Positions 8,712-19,442 are shown, counted from the stretch's first letter. The stretch: DNA of 64,000 nucleotides from Polynucleobacter sp. IMCC 30228 (GCF_021395205.1 NZ_JAJVCS010000001.1:496001-560000), one strand, 5' to 3'. Program-made: numbers and translations. The notes: generated by a model from the sequence alone, not told the origin.

Positions 8712-9031
8712 TCAAAAGGCTTTTCGTGCTGGTAGTCTTGGTGCTTTTCTTTATATTTCATTACTTGTCGTTCTAATTTGTCCACCACATTATCCATCGC
8801 ATGGTATAGATCTTCGTGATGTGCTTGAGCAAACAGTTCTTTCCCTTTCAGATGCAACGTGATTTCAGCAGTTTGGCGCAGATTTTTCTCTTTAGCATTA
8901 TCAATCATTAAAAATGCTGAGGCATCAATTACCTGATCAAAGTGCTTGAGAATTTTTTGCACTCCATTTTCAAGATGCATCCGAATTCCAGGTGTAATTT
9001 CAAGATGACGACTATTAATTTTTAGATTCAT
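8708..9031 (-). CDS. hpf: Ribosome hibernation promoting factor, short form
   Basis: A protein of 107 aa of the HPF/YfiA (sigma-54 modulation protein) family, which binds the 30S decoding region in stationary phase. The N-terminus MNLKINSRHLEITPGIR and the later HLKGKELFAQAHHEDLYHAMDNVVDKLE-type segment are characteristic. There is no C-terminal dimerisation domain. The ATG at 9031 is preferred over an upstream TTG because GAGGA lies 9 nt before it. It is separated from lptB by 97 bp, where relatives usually carry rpoN. Confidence 0.93.
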   Translation of the reverse strand: MNLKINSRHLEITPGIRMHLENGVQKILKHFDQVIDASAFLMIDNAKEKNLRQTAEITLHLKGKELFAQAHHEDLYHAMDNVVDKLERQVMKYKEKHQDYQHEKPFE

Positions 9032-9128
9032 GAGCAAGTCCTCGATTATTTAAAGTCGGTTGTTGTCGCGACGAAACTCTAGGTTAGCAGTGATTCGAAG
9101 CAATTCCAAGGGTTTTACAATTTTTTCA
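9032..9128. other. Short gap at the usual rpoN position
   Basis: 97 bp between lptB and hpf. In many relatives rpoN (about 1.4 kb) sits here. I see no RpoN-like translated remnant, only the hpf Shine-Dalgarno. Confidence 0.6.
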
Positions 9129-9896
9129 TTACATGCGGAAATTTTCACCCAAATAGACCCGCCTAACGGCATCGTTTTGAATAATCTCATCGGGCTTACC
9201 GGCTGCCAAGACGCTACCCTCACTAATAATATAAGCATGGTCGCAAATACCAAGGGTTTCACGCACGTTATGATCGGTAATCAGAACACCAATTTGGCGG
9301 TCTCTTAGAAAGCGCACAATGCGCTGAATTTCTCCAACCGCAATAGGGTCTACCCCAGCAAATGGTTCATCGAGCAAAATAAACTTTGGCTGAGAGGCGA
9401 GGGCGCGCGCAATTTCAACTCGTCTGCGTTCACCGCCTGAAAGCGATAAAGCCGGGTTGTCGCGTAAATGGCTTATCTGGAGCTCATCCAGTAATTCATC
9501 GAGGCGCTGGCGAATTTCTTTTTTACCGAGCGCTTTGCCCCCTTGAACTTGCAGTTCAAGAACCGCTTGAATATTTTCGGCCACTGTTAGTTTGCGAAAA
9601 ACGGAAGCCTCTTGCGGCAAATACGATAAGCCCATTCGCGCCCTCTCATGAATAGGTAAATGACTAATTTCCTTGCCATTAAGCTGAATCGTGCCACCAT
9701 CAAATGGTACTAATCCGACAATCATATAAAAGGAAGTCGTTTTGCCGGCGCCATTGGGGCCAAGTAAACCGACCACCTCACCGCTTTTAACTTCAATAGT
9801 GACATCGCGTACAACTGCCCGTGAACCATATTTTTTTTGTAAATGCTGCGCTATCAGAATGGCTGGCAGATTACTAGCGGGAGAAGGGGATTTCAT
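9129..9896 (-). CDS. lptB: LPS export ABC transporter ATPase LptB
   Basis: A protein of 255 aa. It is the cytoplasmic ATPase that drives LptFG-mediated LPS extraction from the inner membrane. Walker A is GPNGAGKT (46-53), the ABC signature is LSGGERRR (152-159), and Walker B is FILLDEP (172-178), followed by the switch His in ITDHNVRET. It overlaps the end of lptA by 4 bp. The N-terminal ~10 residues are an extension beyond the usual start. Confidence 0.96.
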   Translation of the reverse strand: MKSPSPASNLPAILIAQHLQKKYGSRAVVRDVTIEVKSGEVVGLLGPNGAGKTTSFYMIVGLVPFDGGTIQLNGKEISHLPIHERARMGLSYLPQEASVFRKLTVAENIQAVLELQVQGGKALGKKEIRQRLDELLDELQISHLRDNPALSLSGGERRRVEIARALASQPKFILLDEPFAGVDPIAVGEIQRIVRFLRDRQIGVLITDHNVRETLGICDHAYIISEGSVLAAGKPDEIIQNDAVRRVYLGENFRM

Positions 9897-10459
9897 TTGC
9901 TCGGAGTCTTACGGCGTGGCGACAAAATAGCCCGCGCTAGGGGGGGTGAGCTTAGCAGGGAAGCATCTGTAGTAGGGGGAATCACTAGATAGCGTTGCTG
10001 TTGATCATCGTACTGAATTTTCCAGCCAGATAAGTTATCAAGGGTTTGCATATTTAATAAACGCTTAAAGTTTGCCTCACCAATTAAGGTTAATACTTCA
10101 TTTTTATTATCGTACAAAATTTCTTTACCACGTCCCTGCATAAATTCTTCTGCAGGGCCTTCACGTCGCTCGCGAATGCTGGCAACAAGCTCAGGCGTAC
10201 CTTGAATTTGAATTGCTTGATAGCCCTCGGGGTCGATTTGAATCACACTATCTGCACCTGTAATCACAATACTGCCTTTAACCAACAAAATATCGCCTTT
10301 TAAGATGTAACGTTGGTCTACATCATCTACAGATACCGAATCAGCATTAAGAATTAAGGCTTTATCTCGATCCGCTTTTTCTGCGATCGCAAATGAAGAA
10401 AAAAAACCGTAGCAAAGACTTAGCAGGATGAAAAAAACACCATATTGTTTATTTCTCAT
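9893..10459 (-). CDS. lptA: LPS transport periplasmic protein LptA
   Basis: A protein of 188 aa from the preferred start at 10459 ([10 protein letters not shown]), one nucleotide after the lptC stop; the frame is open further upstream inside lptC. A signal peptide (about 1-28, ending FAIA|EK) precedes an OstA-type beta-jellyroll domain ([20 protein letters not shown]). LptA oligomers bridge LptC and LptD across the periplasm. A Ser/Pro/Arg-rich tail follows the domain. Confidence 0.9.
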   Translation of the reverse strand: MRNKQYGVFFILLSLCYGFFSSFAIAEKADRDKALILNADSVSVDDVDQRYILKGDILLVKGSIVITGADSVIQIDPEGYQAIQIQGTPELVASIRERREGPAEEFMQGRGKEILYDNKNEVLTLIGEANFKRLLNMQTLDNLSGWKIQYDDQQQRYLVIPPTTDASLLSSPPLARAILSPRRKTPSK

Positions 10460-10460
10460 T

Positions 10461-11105
10461 TCAGCGTTGACCCTGCTGTTCTCGCTCAATACGACCTTGT
10501 ACTTTGCCAAATAAAGTCATGGTTTGAGTCACATTATTAAAGCTGCCTCCTTCATTTGAAGTCAAAATGGAGAGACCTTGCTCAAGGGTTAAGGGATAGC
10601 GAGTGTTAATCAGATCTTCATTAATGAGCACTTGAAAATAATTAGATAGCGCAATCATTTGCGATGCCGCTTTTTGAGTTTCGAGGGCGGGTTGAGCAGG
10701 ACGAAAAATTTCTGCGTTTCCAGACAAATCGAGGATCGAAATATCGCCATCTAAGTGACCCACATTCGCTTGCACGGTAACTGGTACTTTTGGGGGTTGA
10801 AAGGAACGCATGCGTGGCGCCGTAATATCAATGGTGGCATCGTCTTCATAGTGAATTAATTGTTTACCGATGACCCGATTTTTTGTTTCGCCTAATTCAT
10901 TTAAGGTTGAGAGCGCGCCATTGGTAATAGTGTAATCAGGCACATGCAAACGCGCTGGAGCGCTAGCAGGTAGCGTAACGGGGCTATTTTTTTCAACTAA
11001 CCAATAGGTTGCGAGGGTCAGGCCTAACATTAATACCAGCGGCGTGAGGCCCAACAGCGTGCGCAAAATACCCATTTTGACCCGCTGTAAATTCCATTCC
11101 ATCAT
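10461..11105 (-). CDS. lptC: LPS export protein LptC
   Basis: A protein of 214 aa with one N-terminal membrane segment (about 12-34, LLGLTPLVLMLGLTLATYWL) and a periplasmic LptC jellyroll domain. It passes LPS from LptFG to LptA. The start ATG directly follows the kdsC stop (TAGATGATG); either of the tandem Met codons could serve. Position between kdsC and lptA supports the call, as LptC sequences are poorly conserved. Confidence 0.9.
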   Translation of the reverse strand: MMEWNLQRVKMGILRTLLGLTPLVLMLGLTLATYWLVEKNSPVTLPASAPARLHVPDYTITNGALSTLNELGETKNRVIGKQLIHYEDDATIDITAPRMRSFQPPKVPVTVQANVGHLDGDISILDLSGNAEIFRPAQPALETQKAASQMIALSNYFQVLINEDLINTRYPLTLEQGLSILTSNEGGSFNNVTQTMTLFGKVQGRIEREQQGQR

Positions 11106-11678
11106 CTACTTACCAGCCTTCTTTAGCAGGGCTTCGTAGCGATTTTGGGCTTGTAAAATGAGATCACATAGCTCCCGTACAGCGCCATAACCGCCGGCTC
11201 GTTCAGTAATTAAATGGGCCTGTTGTTTAACGCCAGCATGGGCCGAGGCTGGGCAAGCAATCAGGCCTGCCTGATGCATCATTGGCAAATCAGGCCAATC
11301 GTCACCCATTACTGCTATATGATCGCGTTCGAGATTGAGCGTGGTTAATAGTTGCTCGAGGGCGATAGTTTTTTGAGTTACACCCATAAAAAGATGGGCG
11401 ATACCGAGCTCAGCACAACGAGCGCTCACAATGGGAGAGCTTCTGCCAGTAATTACTGCACAGGGAATACCGCATTGTTGTAATAGCTTAATTCCCAACC
11501 CATCTTGAATATCAAAAGCTTTGGCTATTTCTTGGCCATCGGCTCCTAAATAAATTTGCCCATTCGTAAGCACGCCATCCACATCTAATACGAGTAGTTT
11601 GATGTGCGTCGCCCGCTCCCAAGCTTGGGGAAAGCGACTCAATGCATTGCTAACCGGCGTATTAAAAGCGTTAGACAT
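11106..11678 (-). CDS. kdsC: 3-deoxy-D-manno-octulosonate 8-phosphate phosphatase
   Basis: A HAD-family phosphatase of 190 aa that releases Kdo from Kdo-8-phosphate. The nucleophile motif LDVDGVLTNG has Asp32 and Asp34. GDDWPDLPMM is motif IV, and the short uncapped HAD fold with ITGRSS is typical. The ATG at 11678 is preferred; a TTG six codons upstream keeps the frame open. It follows kdsD and precedes lptC with no gap. Confidence 0.94.
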   Translation of the reverse strand: MSNAFNTPVSNALSRFPQAWERATHIKLLVLDVDGVLTNGQIYLGADGQEIAKAFDIQDGLGIKLLQQCGIPCAVITGRSSPIVSARCAELGIAHLFMGVTQKTIALEQLLTTLNLERDHIAVMGDDWPDLPMMHQAGLIACPASAHAGVKQQAHLITERAGGYGAVRELCDLILQAQNRYEALLKKAGK

Positions 11679-11715
11679 AAATAGAAAAAAATTCAATTAC
11701 CCTGATCACGGCGGC

Positions 11716-12708
11716 TTAAATTACCTTTGCAGCAAATAAATCATGCAAATTAAGCGCACCCAATAAACTGCCATCTGGGGCAGTCACCACCAAATGATTA
11801 ATGCGAAATTTTTCCATCATCTCAATGGCCTCTTCTGCTAAAAGCTCAGGGGGGATGGTATGGGGTTGATTGGTAATCGCGGCTTGCAAAGAAATACCGC
11901 TTAAGTCGATTGACTTTTCAAGTAAACGACGCACATCACCATCGGTAAAAATACCAACAATTTTTTGTTGGTGATTCAAGACAATAACCATACCCATTTG
12001 TTTAGCGCTCATCTCGAGTAAGGCTTCTGGCAGAGTGGCATCAATGTTAATTTGGGGAGTTTGATTCAGGGGTCGCATGACTTCGCTAACATAGCTAAAT
12101 TGTTTTCTGCCTAAGCGCCCACCAGGATGGGAGCGAATAAATTCTTCCGCTTGAAAACCCTTAATATCAAGTAAAGCTACAGCTAGGGCGTCCCCCATTG
12201 CTAAAGCTGCCGTTGTACTGCTGGTAGGCGCTAAATTGAGAGGGCAGGCTTCTTTTGCTACGCTCGTATCTAAATGTGCATCAGCCAACTGTGCTAATGA
12301 GGAATTCGGGGCGCCGGTGAGGGCAATGAGTTTTGCCCCAGTGCGTTTAATGATGGGCAGAATCGTAAGCAATTCATTCGTTTCGCCGGAATTAGATAGC
12401 GCTACAAAAACATCATCGCGGGTCACCATTCCTAAATCGCCATGGCTAGCTTCAGCAGGGTGCACAAAAAAAGCGGGTGAACCGGTAGAGGCAAAGGTAG
12501 CTGCAATTTTACGGGCAATATGACCCGATTTCCCAATACCCGAGACCACAATGCGTCCCTTACAGTCGTGTAGCAATTCAACTGCTCGAATGAGGGTTTC
12601 AGCATTTGCGCCTTCTAGGCGGTCGCGCATGGCCTGCAAGGCTTCGGCTTCGATGGTGAGGGTATCACGGGCCAGCATTAGGGTTCGGTCACGGGTCTTC
12701 GCTATCAT
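11716..12708 (-). CDS. kdsD: D-arabinose 5-phosphate isomerase
   Basis: A protein of 330 aa that interconverts ribulose 5-phosphate and arabinose 5-phosphate, the first step toward Kdo. An N-terminal SIS domain (about 40-175; GIGKSGHIARK, HPAEASHGDLGMV) is followed by two CBS domains (about 210-330). It is the first gene of a nine-gene minus-strand unit reaching rapZ. Its start codon lies only 11 bp from that of the divergent antiporter, so the promoter of this long unit must lie at least partly inside the neighbouring gene. Confidence 0.95.
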   Translation of the reverse strand: MIAKTRDRTLMLARDTLTIEAEALQAMRDRLEGANAETLIRAVELLHDCKGRIVVSGIGKSGHIARKIAATFASTGSPAFFVHPAEASHGDLGMVTRDDVFVALSNSGETNELLTILPIIKRTGAKLIALTGAPNSSLAQLADAHLDTSVAKEACPLNLAPTSSTTAALAMGDALAVALLDIKGFQAEEFIRSHPGGRLGRKQFSYVSEVMRPLNQTPQINIDATLPEALLEMSAKQMGMVIVLNHQQKIVGIFTDGDVRRLLEKSIDLSGISLQAAITNQPHTIPPELLAEEAIEMMEKFRINHLVVTAPDGSLLGALNLHDLFAAKVI

Positions 12709-12719
12709 GGGATCAGTAT

Positions 12720-14702
12720 ATGCCGTCAGTCCTTCAATTAACGCTCATTTTGTTAGGCTCTGGAGTAGCCGGGGTCCTTATTTTCCGCTATTTTGGTTTA
12801 CCACCAATTTTGGGCTATTTATCCATTGGTATTTTAATTGGTCCCAATGCCTTGGCAGTGGCCAATGATTCGGCAACGGTAAAGTATTTAGCCGAGTTTG
12901 GCGTGGTTTTTTTGATGTTTTCCATTGGACTGGAATTTAATTTACATAAATTAAAGGCCATGCGGACGATCGTTTTTGGCTTGGGTGGCAGTCAAGTCAT
13001 TATGACGATGCTCTTGGCCGTGCCGGCGAGCTTCTTAATCAGTTCGTTTTATCCCTTATCTTGGCATGCTTCAATTGCGCTTGGTGGCGCATTAGCGATG
13101 TCTTCGACCGCTATTGTGACTAAATTACTAGCCGACCGTGCAGAGTTAGAAATGGAGCATGGCCGCAATGTGATTGGCATTTTATTGTTTCAAGATTTGG
13201 CAGTGGTTTTTCTCTTAATTTTATTACCATCGCTGGGTAAAAACCCCCATGACTTATTCGAAGCATTATCGCTAACCGCAATCAAGCTAACAATAGCGTT
13301 AGTGTTGATCTTTTTTATTGGCCAAACTCTAATGAGTCGCTGGTTTAAATTAGTGGCGCGTTTACGTTCGCAAGAACTGTTTATGCTCAATTTACTTTTA
13401 ATTGTTTTGGGAATGTCAGCGTTAACAGCCTATTTTGGTTTGTCATTAGCCTTAGGCGCTTTTTTAGCGGGAATGTTAATTTCAGAAACACCCTATCGTC
13501 ACCAAGTTGAAGATGATATTAAGCCATTTCGCGATGTTCTTTTAGGCCTATTTTTTATTTCTATTGGGATGTTATTAGATTTGCAAGTGCTGGTTGCTCA
13601 GTGGCATCTGGTATTGCTTTTATTGATAGCCCCCTTAGCTTTGAAGTTTATAGTGATTACTGTTTTAGCGCGCCTGTATGGTTCCAGCCCTGGGGTTGCC
13701 ATCCGCACGGGTTTATGTTTGGCGCAGGCGGGAGAATTTGGCTTTGTGTTACTAACTCAAATTGACGGCTTAGATTTAATTGACCCGCTACTGAGTCAAG
13801 CGGTGCTGGCGGCGATGCTGTTGTCAATGCTAGGGGCGCCTTTTTTAATTCAATTTAGTGAGCGGCTTGCAATGCGCTTTGCGAGTACAGAGTGGCTTTT
13901 GCAGTCGCTTGCCATCACGCGTGTAGCTGCACAAAGTATGCGCAATGATCAACATGTGCTTATTTGTGGTTTTGGGCGCTCGGGCCAAAGTTTGGCACGT
14001 TTATTGGATCAGGAAAAAATTCCTTATCTGGCCTTAGATCTCGATCCCGATCGTATTGCCGAAGCTGTATCAGCTGGAGATCGAGTGGTCTATGGAGATG
14101 CGAGCCGTGAAAACTATTTAGTTGCAGCAGGTTTAGTAAGGGCAAAGGCTGTGGTAATTACCTTCGCCGATACGATAGCGAGTTTAAAGGTACTGCATCA
14201 GGTTGAAAAACTGCGGCCTGGAATGACAGTCTTAGTTCGCACTACCGACGATGCGGATTTGGGAAAATTACAAGCCGCAGGAGCCACTGAAGTAATCCCC
14301 GAGTTAATCGAGGGCAGCCTCATGTTAGCTTCACATGTCTTACTCATTATGGGGGTGCCAATGCGCAAGGTGGTTAGAACAATTACGGCAGCTCGTGAAG
14401 CGCGTTATAGCTTATTGCGGGGATATTTTCGGGGTTCTACCGACGAGGATTTTAGTGAAAACGAAGCTTGGCGCTTACATACCGTCACGCTGATGCCCGG
14501 CGCACTGAGTATAGGCAAGACTTTGGCAGAGCTACATTTTGAGTTAGATGGCATTACAGTGCAAGCAGTCAGACGGAAGCTGATGGGCGCTGATTACACC
14601 AAGCTAGACCTCAAGCCTGACTTACACTTACAAGCGAACGATATTTTAGTTTTATCGGGTAATTCTGAAGCGCTTGAAATAGCCGAAGCTAAGCTTATTT
14701 AG
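12720..14702 (+). CDS. CPA2-family monovalent cation:proton antiporter with TrkA-N and TrkA-C domains (KefB/KefC-like)
   Basis: A protein of 660 aa. About 12 membrane segments (residues 1-390) form a Na+/H+ exchanger-type domain; the conserved region SIGLEFNLHKLK and the discontinuous-helix stretch GGALAMSSTAIVTKLLADR are visible. A Rossmann RCK/TrkA-N domain begins near residue 410 (VLICGFGRSGQSLARLL), and a TrkA-C domain occupies about 570-655. Such proteins exchange K+ or Na+ for H+ under nucleotide or redox control; the ion and ligand here are not shown. It diverges from kdsD, an arrangement common in Burkholderiales, and its stop is 1 bp from the convergent uvrA stop. Confidence 0.88.
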   Translation: MPSVLQLTLILLGSGVAGVLIFRYFGLPPILGYLSIGILIGPNALAVANDSATVKYLAEFGVVFLMFSIGLEFNLHKLKAMRTIVFGLGGSQVIMTMLLAVPASFLISSFYPLSWHASIALGGALAMSSTAIVTKLLADRAELEMEHGRNVIGILLFQDLAVVFLLILLPSLGKNPHDLFEALSLTAIKLTIALVLIFFIGQTLMSRWFKLVARLRSQELFMLNLLLIVLGMSALTAYFGLSLALGAFLAGMLISETPYRHQVEDDIKPFRDVLLGLFFISIGMLLDLQVLVAQWHLVLLLLIAPLALKFIVITVLARLYGSSPGVAIRTGLCLAQAGEFGFVLLTQIDGLDLIDPLLSQAVLAAMLLSMLGAPFLIQFSERLAMRFASTEWLLQSLAITRVAAQSMRNDQHVLICGFGRSGQSLARLLDQEKIPYLALDLDPDRIAEAVSAGDRVVYGDASRENYLVAAGLVRAKAVVITFADTIASLKVLHQVEKLRPGMTVLVRTTDDADLGKLQAAGATEVIPELIEGSLMLASHVLLIMGVPMRKVVRTITAAREARYSLLRGYFRGSTDEDFSENEAWRLHTVTLMPGALSIGKTLAELHFELDGITVQAVRRKLMGADYTKLDLKPDLHLQANDILVLSGNSEALEIAEAKLI

Positions 14703-14703
14703 A

Positions 14704-17655
14704 CTACTTAATGGCTTCGGCAAAGGTCTCAACTGCCGCTTTAGATTTATTCTTGTTAAGCGGCGCAGTCTTACGCGGTGTTTTGGGTTCTTGGCCTTTT
14801 TTTAATAAAGGCGCTAAATATTGACCTGTAAAGCTGGCCGCGTTTTGGGCTACCTCTTCAGGTGTGCCCGACGCAATAATTTGTCCACCGCCTGCCCCGC
14901 CTTTAGGACCTAAATCAATAATCCAATCAGCGGTTTTAATCACATCTAAATTGTGTTCTATTACCACGATGGTATTTCCCTGTTTTTTTAGCGTATGAAT
15001 GACCGTCAGTAATAGTTGGATGTCATGAAAATGAAGTCCCGTAGTGGGCTCATCTAAAATATAAAGTGTTCTGCCCGTATCCCGCTTGGAAAGCTCAAGT
15101 GACAATTTGACGCGTTGTGCTTCTCCGCCCGATAAAGTGGTAGCACTTTGACCTAGCTTTACATAACCTAAACCAACATCGAGCAAGGTTTTTAATTTAC
15201 GCTTAACTACAGGAACAGCGGCAAAAAATTCATGGGCTTGTTCAATTGTCATTGACAGTACCTCATGAATATTTTTGCCTTTATAGCGAATATCTAGGGT
15301 CTCGCGGTTATAACGCTTACCATGACAAACGTCGCAGGGCACATAGACATCGGGTAAAAAATGCATTTCTACTTTTAAAACGCCATCACCCTCGCAAGTT
15401 TCGCAGCGTCCACCTTTCACATTAAAAGAAAAGCGACCTGCTTCATAGCCGCGCTCACGGGCCGCAGGCACCCCAGCAAACAACTCTCGAATGGGGGTGA
15501 AAAGACCAGTATAGGTAGCAGGGTTAGAACGCGGAGTTCGCCCAATGGGCGATTGATCAACGCTAATAACTTTATCAAAATGATCTAGCCCTTCAATGCC
15601 ATCATGGGCTGCAGGCTCTGCACTTGAGCCATATAAATGCTGCGCAACTGCGAAGTGCAAGGTATCGTTAATCAGGGTTGATTTACCAGAGCCCGATACT
15701 CCGGTAACACAAGTCATCAAACCTATTGGAATAGAAGCATTAACCGCTTGTAGGTTGTTACCGCGAGCACCTAAAATGGTGAGAAAGCGCTCGCCTACTG
15801 GAATGCGTTTATCTGGTACCTCGATGCGTTCACGCCCGGCTAAATAATCGCCAGTTAGCGAAGCGGGATTATTTTCAACATCAGTTGGGGTACCAATTGC
15901 CACGACTTGCCCGCCATGCACCCCAGCGCCTGGACCAATATCAATAACATAGTCAGCTGAGCGAATCATATCTTCATCATGCTCAACCACTAAAACACTA
16001 TTACCTAAATCACGCAAATGCTTCAAGGTGGTAATTAAACGATCGTTATCACGTTGATGCAAACCAATGGAAGGTTCATCTAGTACATACATTACCCCAG
16101 TCAAGCCAGAACCAATTTGTGAAGCCAAACGAATTCGCTGAGCCTCTCCGCCAGACAGCGTATCAGCGCTGCGCTCAAGCGAAAGGTAGTCGAGTCCTAC
16201 ATCATTTAAGAAGCGTAAGCGGGAGCCAATTTCTTTAACAATTTTGTCAGCAATTTCTTTTTTAGCGCCTTTGAGTGCTAGGTTTTCAAAATAGTCTTTA
16301 GCTTCGCGAAGTGGCAGGGCACTAATTTCATAAATTGCGCGCGCTTGTTGCCCATCACCCACTTTCACAAAGCGTGCTTCACGACGTAAGCGAGTGCCAT
16401 TGCAATCGGGACAAGAGCATATATTTTGATAGCGCGCAAGCTCTTCACGCACGGTCATTGAATCGGTTTCGCGATAGCGTCTTTCAAAGTTTGCCACAAT
16501 TCCCTCAAAGGCATGTTCGCGCACACTTAACTTGCCGCGTTCATTTAAATATTCAAAGGGAATTTGAATTTCTCCGGAACCAAATAAAATCAGCTCTTGG
16601 GCTTTTTTAGGCAAATTTTCAAACGGTTTTTCAAGATCAAAGTTTGCATGCTTAGCGAGGGCTTGTAACAGTTTGAAATAAAATTGATTCCGACGGTCCC
16701 ACCCTTTAATTGCACCCGATGCCAGCGATAAATCAGGATGTGCCACAATTCTTTTAGGATCAAAAAAGGAAATATGGCCGAGGCCGTCACAGGTAGGGCA
16801 TGCCCCCATAGGATTATTAAAGGAGAATAAACGCGGCTCCAATTCTTGTAACGAGTAGGCGCAAATCGGGCAGGCAAATTTACTGGAAAAAATAGTTGTT
16901 TCACCCGTATCCATATTCACGACCATCGCTTTACCCTCAGCTAAGCGCAAGGCCGTTTCAAAAGATTCCGCTAGACGTTGCTGAATATCAGGGCGAACTT
17001 TAATTCGATCAACGACAACTTCAATTGAATGTTTGTCATGCTTTTTTAACTTAGGCAGTAGATCAACTTCAAAAATTTCCGCTTTGGCCGTATTGGTCGT
17101 GCCACCACCAGAGCGAACCCGAAAACGTACAAAACCTTGGGCCTGTAAGTCTTGAAACAGATCAACAAATTCACCTTTACGTTCGCTCACGACGGGCGCT
17201 AAGATCATTAACTTGGTATCTTCCGGCATGGCTAAAACGGTATCAACCATTTGCGAAACACTTTGGGCGGCAAGCGCTAAATTGTGATCAGGACAATGGG
17301 GCGTGCCAGCACGGGCAAACAAGAGGCGGAGGTAATCATGAATTTCAGTTACGGTACCCACGGTAGAGCGGGGGTTATGGCTAGTGGCTTTTTGCTCAAT
17401 TGAAATTGCTGGCGATAAGCCCTCAATGACATCAACGTCTGGTTTTTCCATTAACTGTAAAAATTGCCGCGCATAGGCCGATAGCGACTCGACATAGCGG
17501 CGCTGACCTTCGGCATAAAGCGTATCAAATGCCAGTGAGCTTTTGCCCGAGCCAGACAAGCCAGTAAGGACTACCAGTTTTTCTCGGGGTATATCCAGGT
17601 TGATATTTTTGAGGTTGTGCGTGCGTGCGCCGCGGATCTTGATTTCAGTATTCAT
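14704..17655 (-). CDS. uvrA: Excinuclease ABC subunit A
   Basis: A protein of 983 aa. It is the damage-recognition ATPase of nucleotide excision repair. Two ABC modules are visible, with Walker [10 protein letters not shown] (32-40) and VSGSGKST (about 655). The signatures are [13 protein letters not shown] and [13 protein letters not shown]. Zinc-finger cysteines lie near 250-290 and at about 747-775 (CETCEGDG...CDVCHGKR). The protein ends with a ~35-residue Lys/Pro/Ala-rich tail beyond the usual C-terminus. It is divergent from the MFS gene and convergent with the antiporter. Confidence 0.96.
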   Translation of the reverse strand: MNTEIKIRGARTHNLKNINLDIPREKLVVLTGLSGSGKSSLAFDTLYAEGQRRYVESLSAYARQFLQLMEKPDVDVIEGLSPAISIEQKATSHNPRSTVGTVTEIHDYLRLLFARAGTPHCPDHNLALAAQSVSQMVDTVLAMPEDTKLMILAPVVSERKGEFVDLFQDLQAQGFVRFRVRSGGGTTNTAKAEIFEVDLLPKLKKHDKHSIEVVVDRIKVRPDIQQRLAESFETALRLAEGKAMVVNMDTGETTIFSSKFACPICAYSLQELEPRLFSFNNPMGACPTCDGLGHISFFDPKRIVAHPDLSLASGAIKGWDRRNQFYFKLLQALAKHANFDLEKPFENLPKKAQELILFGSGEIQIPFEYLNERGKLSVREHAFEGIVANFERRYRETDSMTVREELARYQNICSCPDCNGTRLRREARFVKVGDGQQARAIYEISALPLREAKDYFENLALKGAKKEIADKIVKEIGSRLRFLNDVGLDYLSLERSADTLSGGEAQRIRLASQIGSGLTGVMYVLDEPSIGLHQRDNDRLITTLKHLRDLGNSVLVVEHDEDMIRSADYVIDIGPGAGVHGGQVVAIGTPTDVENNPASLTGDYLAGRERIEVPDKRIPVGERFLTILGARGNNLQAVNASIPIGLMTCVTGVSGSGKSTLINDTLHFAVAQHLYGSSAEPAAHDGIEGLDHFDKVISVDQSPIGRTPRSNPATYTGLFTPIRELFAGVPAARERGYEAGRFSFNVKGGRCETCEGDGVLKVEMHFLPDVYVPCDVCHGKRYNRETLDIRYKGKNIHEVLSMTIEQAHEFFAAVPVVKRKLKTLLDVGLGYVKLGQSATTLSGGEAQRVKLSLELSKRDTGRTLYILDEPTTGLHFHDIQLLLTVIHTLKKQGNTIVVIEHNLDVIKTADWIIDLGPKGGAGGGQIIASGTPEEVAQNAASFTGQYLAPLLKKGQEPKTPRKTAPLNKNKSKAAVETFAEAIK

Positions 17656-17692
17656 GTTTTTTTAGCGTAACTTGTTAATATAGCTCTTTCTC

Positions 17693-18883
17693 ATGAATCC
17701 TTCAGAACTTCGCTCCACTCTCGCTTTAGCAGGCATTTTTGGCCTGCGGATGCTGGGCCTGTTCCTTATCTTGCCGGTCTTTAGCCTGCATGCCCGCGAT
17801 TTACCGGGGGGCGAGCATGCCTTTTGGGTCGGCCTATCTTTAGGCATGTTTAATATTGTTCAGGCGTTTTTTCACATTCCCTTAGGCGCCTTATCCGACC
17901 GCATTGGACGCAAGCCGGTAGTCGTTTGGGGATTAGCCTTATTTGTGGTTGGGGCCATCATCGCTTCAAGTCACGATGATTTGCTCTGGATTGGTATTGG
18001 CCGCGGCATTATGGGCGCTGGAGCCATTTCGGCTGCTATTTCTGCTTGGGTGGCAGACCTCACCCGCGAGCAAGTAAGAACCGTGGCAATGGCGATAGTG
18101 GGTGGCAGTATCGCCTTGTCGTTTGCGCTATCACTGGTCATTGCTGCGCCAATTTATCGACTCATCAATTTAAATGGCATGTTTATGCTCTTAGCAGTAA
18201 TGGGTTTTATCGCTATATTGGTGGCCCTCTTCGTCGTGCCAAGCACCCCTGTCAAGCCACCTTCACAGCCAGTTCCCTTAATAAAAATATTTCTCCGACC
18301 TGAATTAGCGCGGCTTAATATCGGTGTCTTTATTCTCAATGCAACGCAAGTGGCCATGTTTTTTGTAGTTCCACGCCTTTTAGTGCAGGCAGGCTTTCCA
18401 CTAGCAAATCACTGGTTGGTGTATTTGCCAGTGGTGCTCATTTCATTTATCTTAATCGCACCTTTATTAATTTACGGAGAAAAGAAACAGTGTTTACGCC
18501 TTTCAGTTTTACTCAGTATTGGGTTTTTGCTGGTATCCCAATTTATCTTTATTGAGGCCGCCACCGTTTTAATGATTGCCATTGCCTTGCTCACCTATTT
18601 TGTGGGTTTTAATTTACTGGAAGCATTGCAGCCCGCCTTAGTGTCTAGGTGGGCCAAAGAATCGAAAGGCGCTGCTTTAGGAATTTATAACACCACGCAG
18701 TCGATTGGTTTATTTGCTGGTGCAGCTATTGGCGGATGGATTACGGAACACCATGGTGAGCACGCAGTTTTTATTTTGGGTGGGGCCCTCTTAATCGGCT
18801 GGCTTATAATTGCATGGCCGATGCAAGAGCCGCCTGCGAAACCTAAAAAATCGCCTCTAGGCTCGGTTCCATCCAGTTCTTAA
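17693..18883 (+). CDS. MFS transporter, drug:proton antiporter-like
   Basis: A protein of 396 aa with about 12 predicted membrane segments. The loop 2-3 MFS signature GALSDRIGRKPVV is near residue 66, and the N-terminal half has an RGIMGAGAISAAISAW segment like the DHA1 drug-resistance transporters. The substrate is unknown. Placement between uvrA and ssb is conserved in Burkholderiales; that context does not indicate function. A positively charged, Pro-rich tail ends the protein. Confidence 0.85.
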   Translation: MNPSELRSTLALAGIFGLRMLGLFLILPVFSLHARDLPGGEHAFWVGLSLGMFNIVQAFFHIPLGALSDRIGRKPVVVWGLALFVVGAIIASSHDDLLWIGIGRGIMGAGAISAAISAWVADLTREQVRTVAMAIVGGSIALSFALSLVIAAPIYRLINLNGMFMLLAVMGFIAILVALFVVPSTPVKPPSQPVPLIKIFLRPELARLNIGVFILNATQVAMFFVVPRLLVQAGFPLANHWLVYLPVVLISFILIAPLLIYGEKKQCLRLSVLLSIGFLLVSQFIFIEAATVLMIAIALLTYFVGFNLLEALQPALVSRWAKESKGAALGIYNTTQSIGLFAGAAIGGWITEHHGEHAVFILGGALLIGWLIIAWPMQEPPAKPKKSPLGSVPSSS

Positions 18884-18977
18884 GCAGACATTTGCTGGTT
18901 TTACTATTAGCACAGCGGTATTTTATTGATGTTCAGTGAGCTGTAATTTTATAAATTCATTTTCTTCGGGAGACAAC

Positions 18978-19433
18978 ATGGCTTCGGTAAATAAGGTCAT
19001 CATCGTAGGTAACGTTGGGCGCGATCCAGAAACACGTTACTTGCCCAGTGGCGACGCAGTAACCAATATTTCAGTAGCAACTTCAGATCGTTACAAAGAT
19101 AAACAAACTGGCGAAATGAAAGAAACTACCGAATGGCATCGGGTGGCTTTTTTCGGTAAGTTAGCCGAGATTGCGGGCCAGTATTTAAAAAAAGGTTCGC
19201 AAGTATATGTTGAGGGTAGTTTACGCACGCGTAAATGGACCGATCAAAGTGGTCAAGAAAAATACTCCACAGAAATTCGAGCTGAAACCATGCAAATGTT
19301 AGGCTCTAAAATGTCTGGTGCGAGTAGCGAAGGAAGTGATAACGCGCCTCGTACTAAACCGAGTGATGCTGGCGCTAACCCAGCAGCCTCGGCAGGGGCA
19401 CTTGGTGCAATGGACGACGATATTCCGTTTTAA
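18978..19433 (+). CDS. ssb: Single-stranded DNA-binding protein
   Basis: A protein of 151 aa. The OB fold spans about 1-110 ([20 protein letters not shown]), followed by a disordered Ser/Ala/Gly linker and the acidic tip DDDIPF that recruits partner proteins. The start at 18978 is chosen over an upstream in-frame ATG because it matches the family N-terminus. The uvrA/MFS/ssb order is typical. It converges on queF with a 9-bp gap. Confidence 0.97.
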   Translation: MASVNKVIIVGNVGRDPETRYLPSGDAVTNISVATSDRYKDKQTGEMKETTEWHRVAFFGKLAEIAGQYLKKGSQVYVEGSLRTRKWTDQSGQEKYSTEIRAETMQMLGSKMSGASSEGSDNAPRTKPSDAGANPAASAGALGAMDDDIPF

Positions 19434-19442
19434 GAATGAGCC

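Noticed and set aside
12236-12523. Plus-strand open frame inside kdsD
   Set aside because: Opposite a well-conserved SIS-domain coding region; no motif support.
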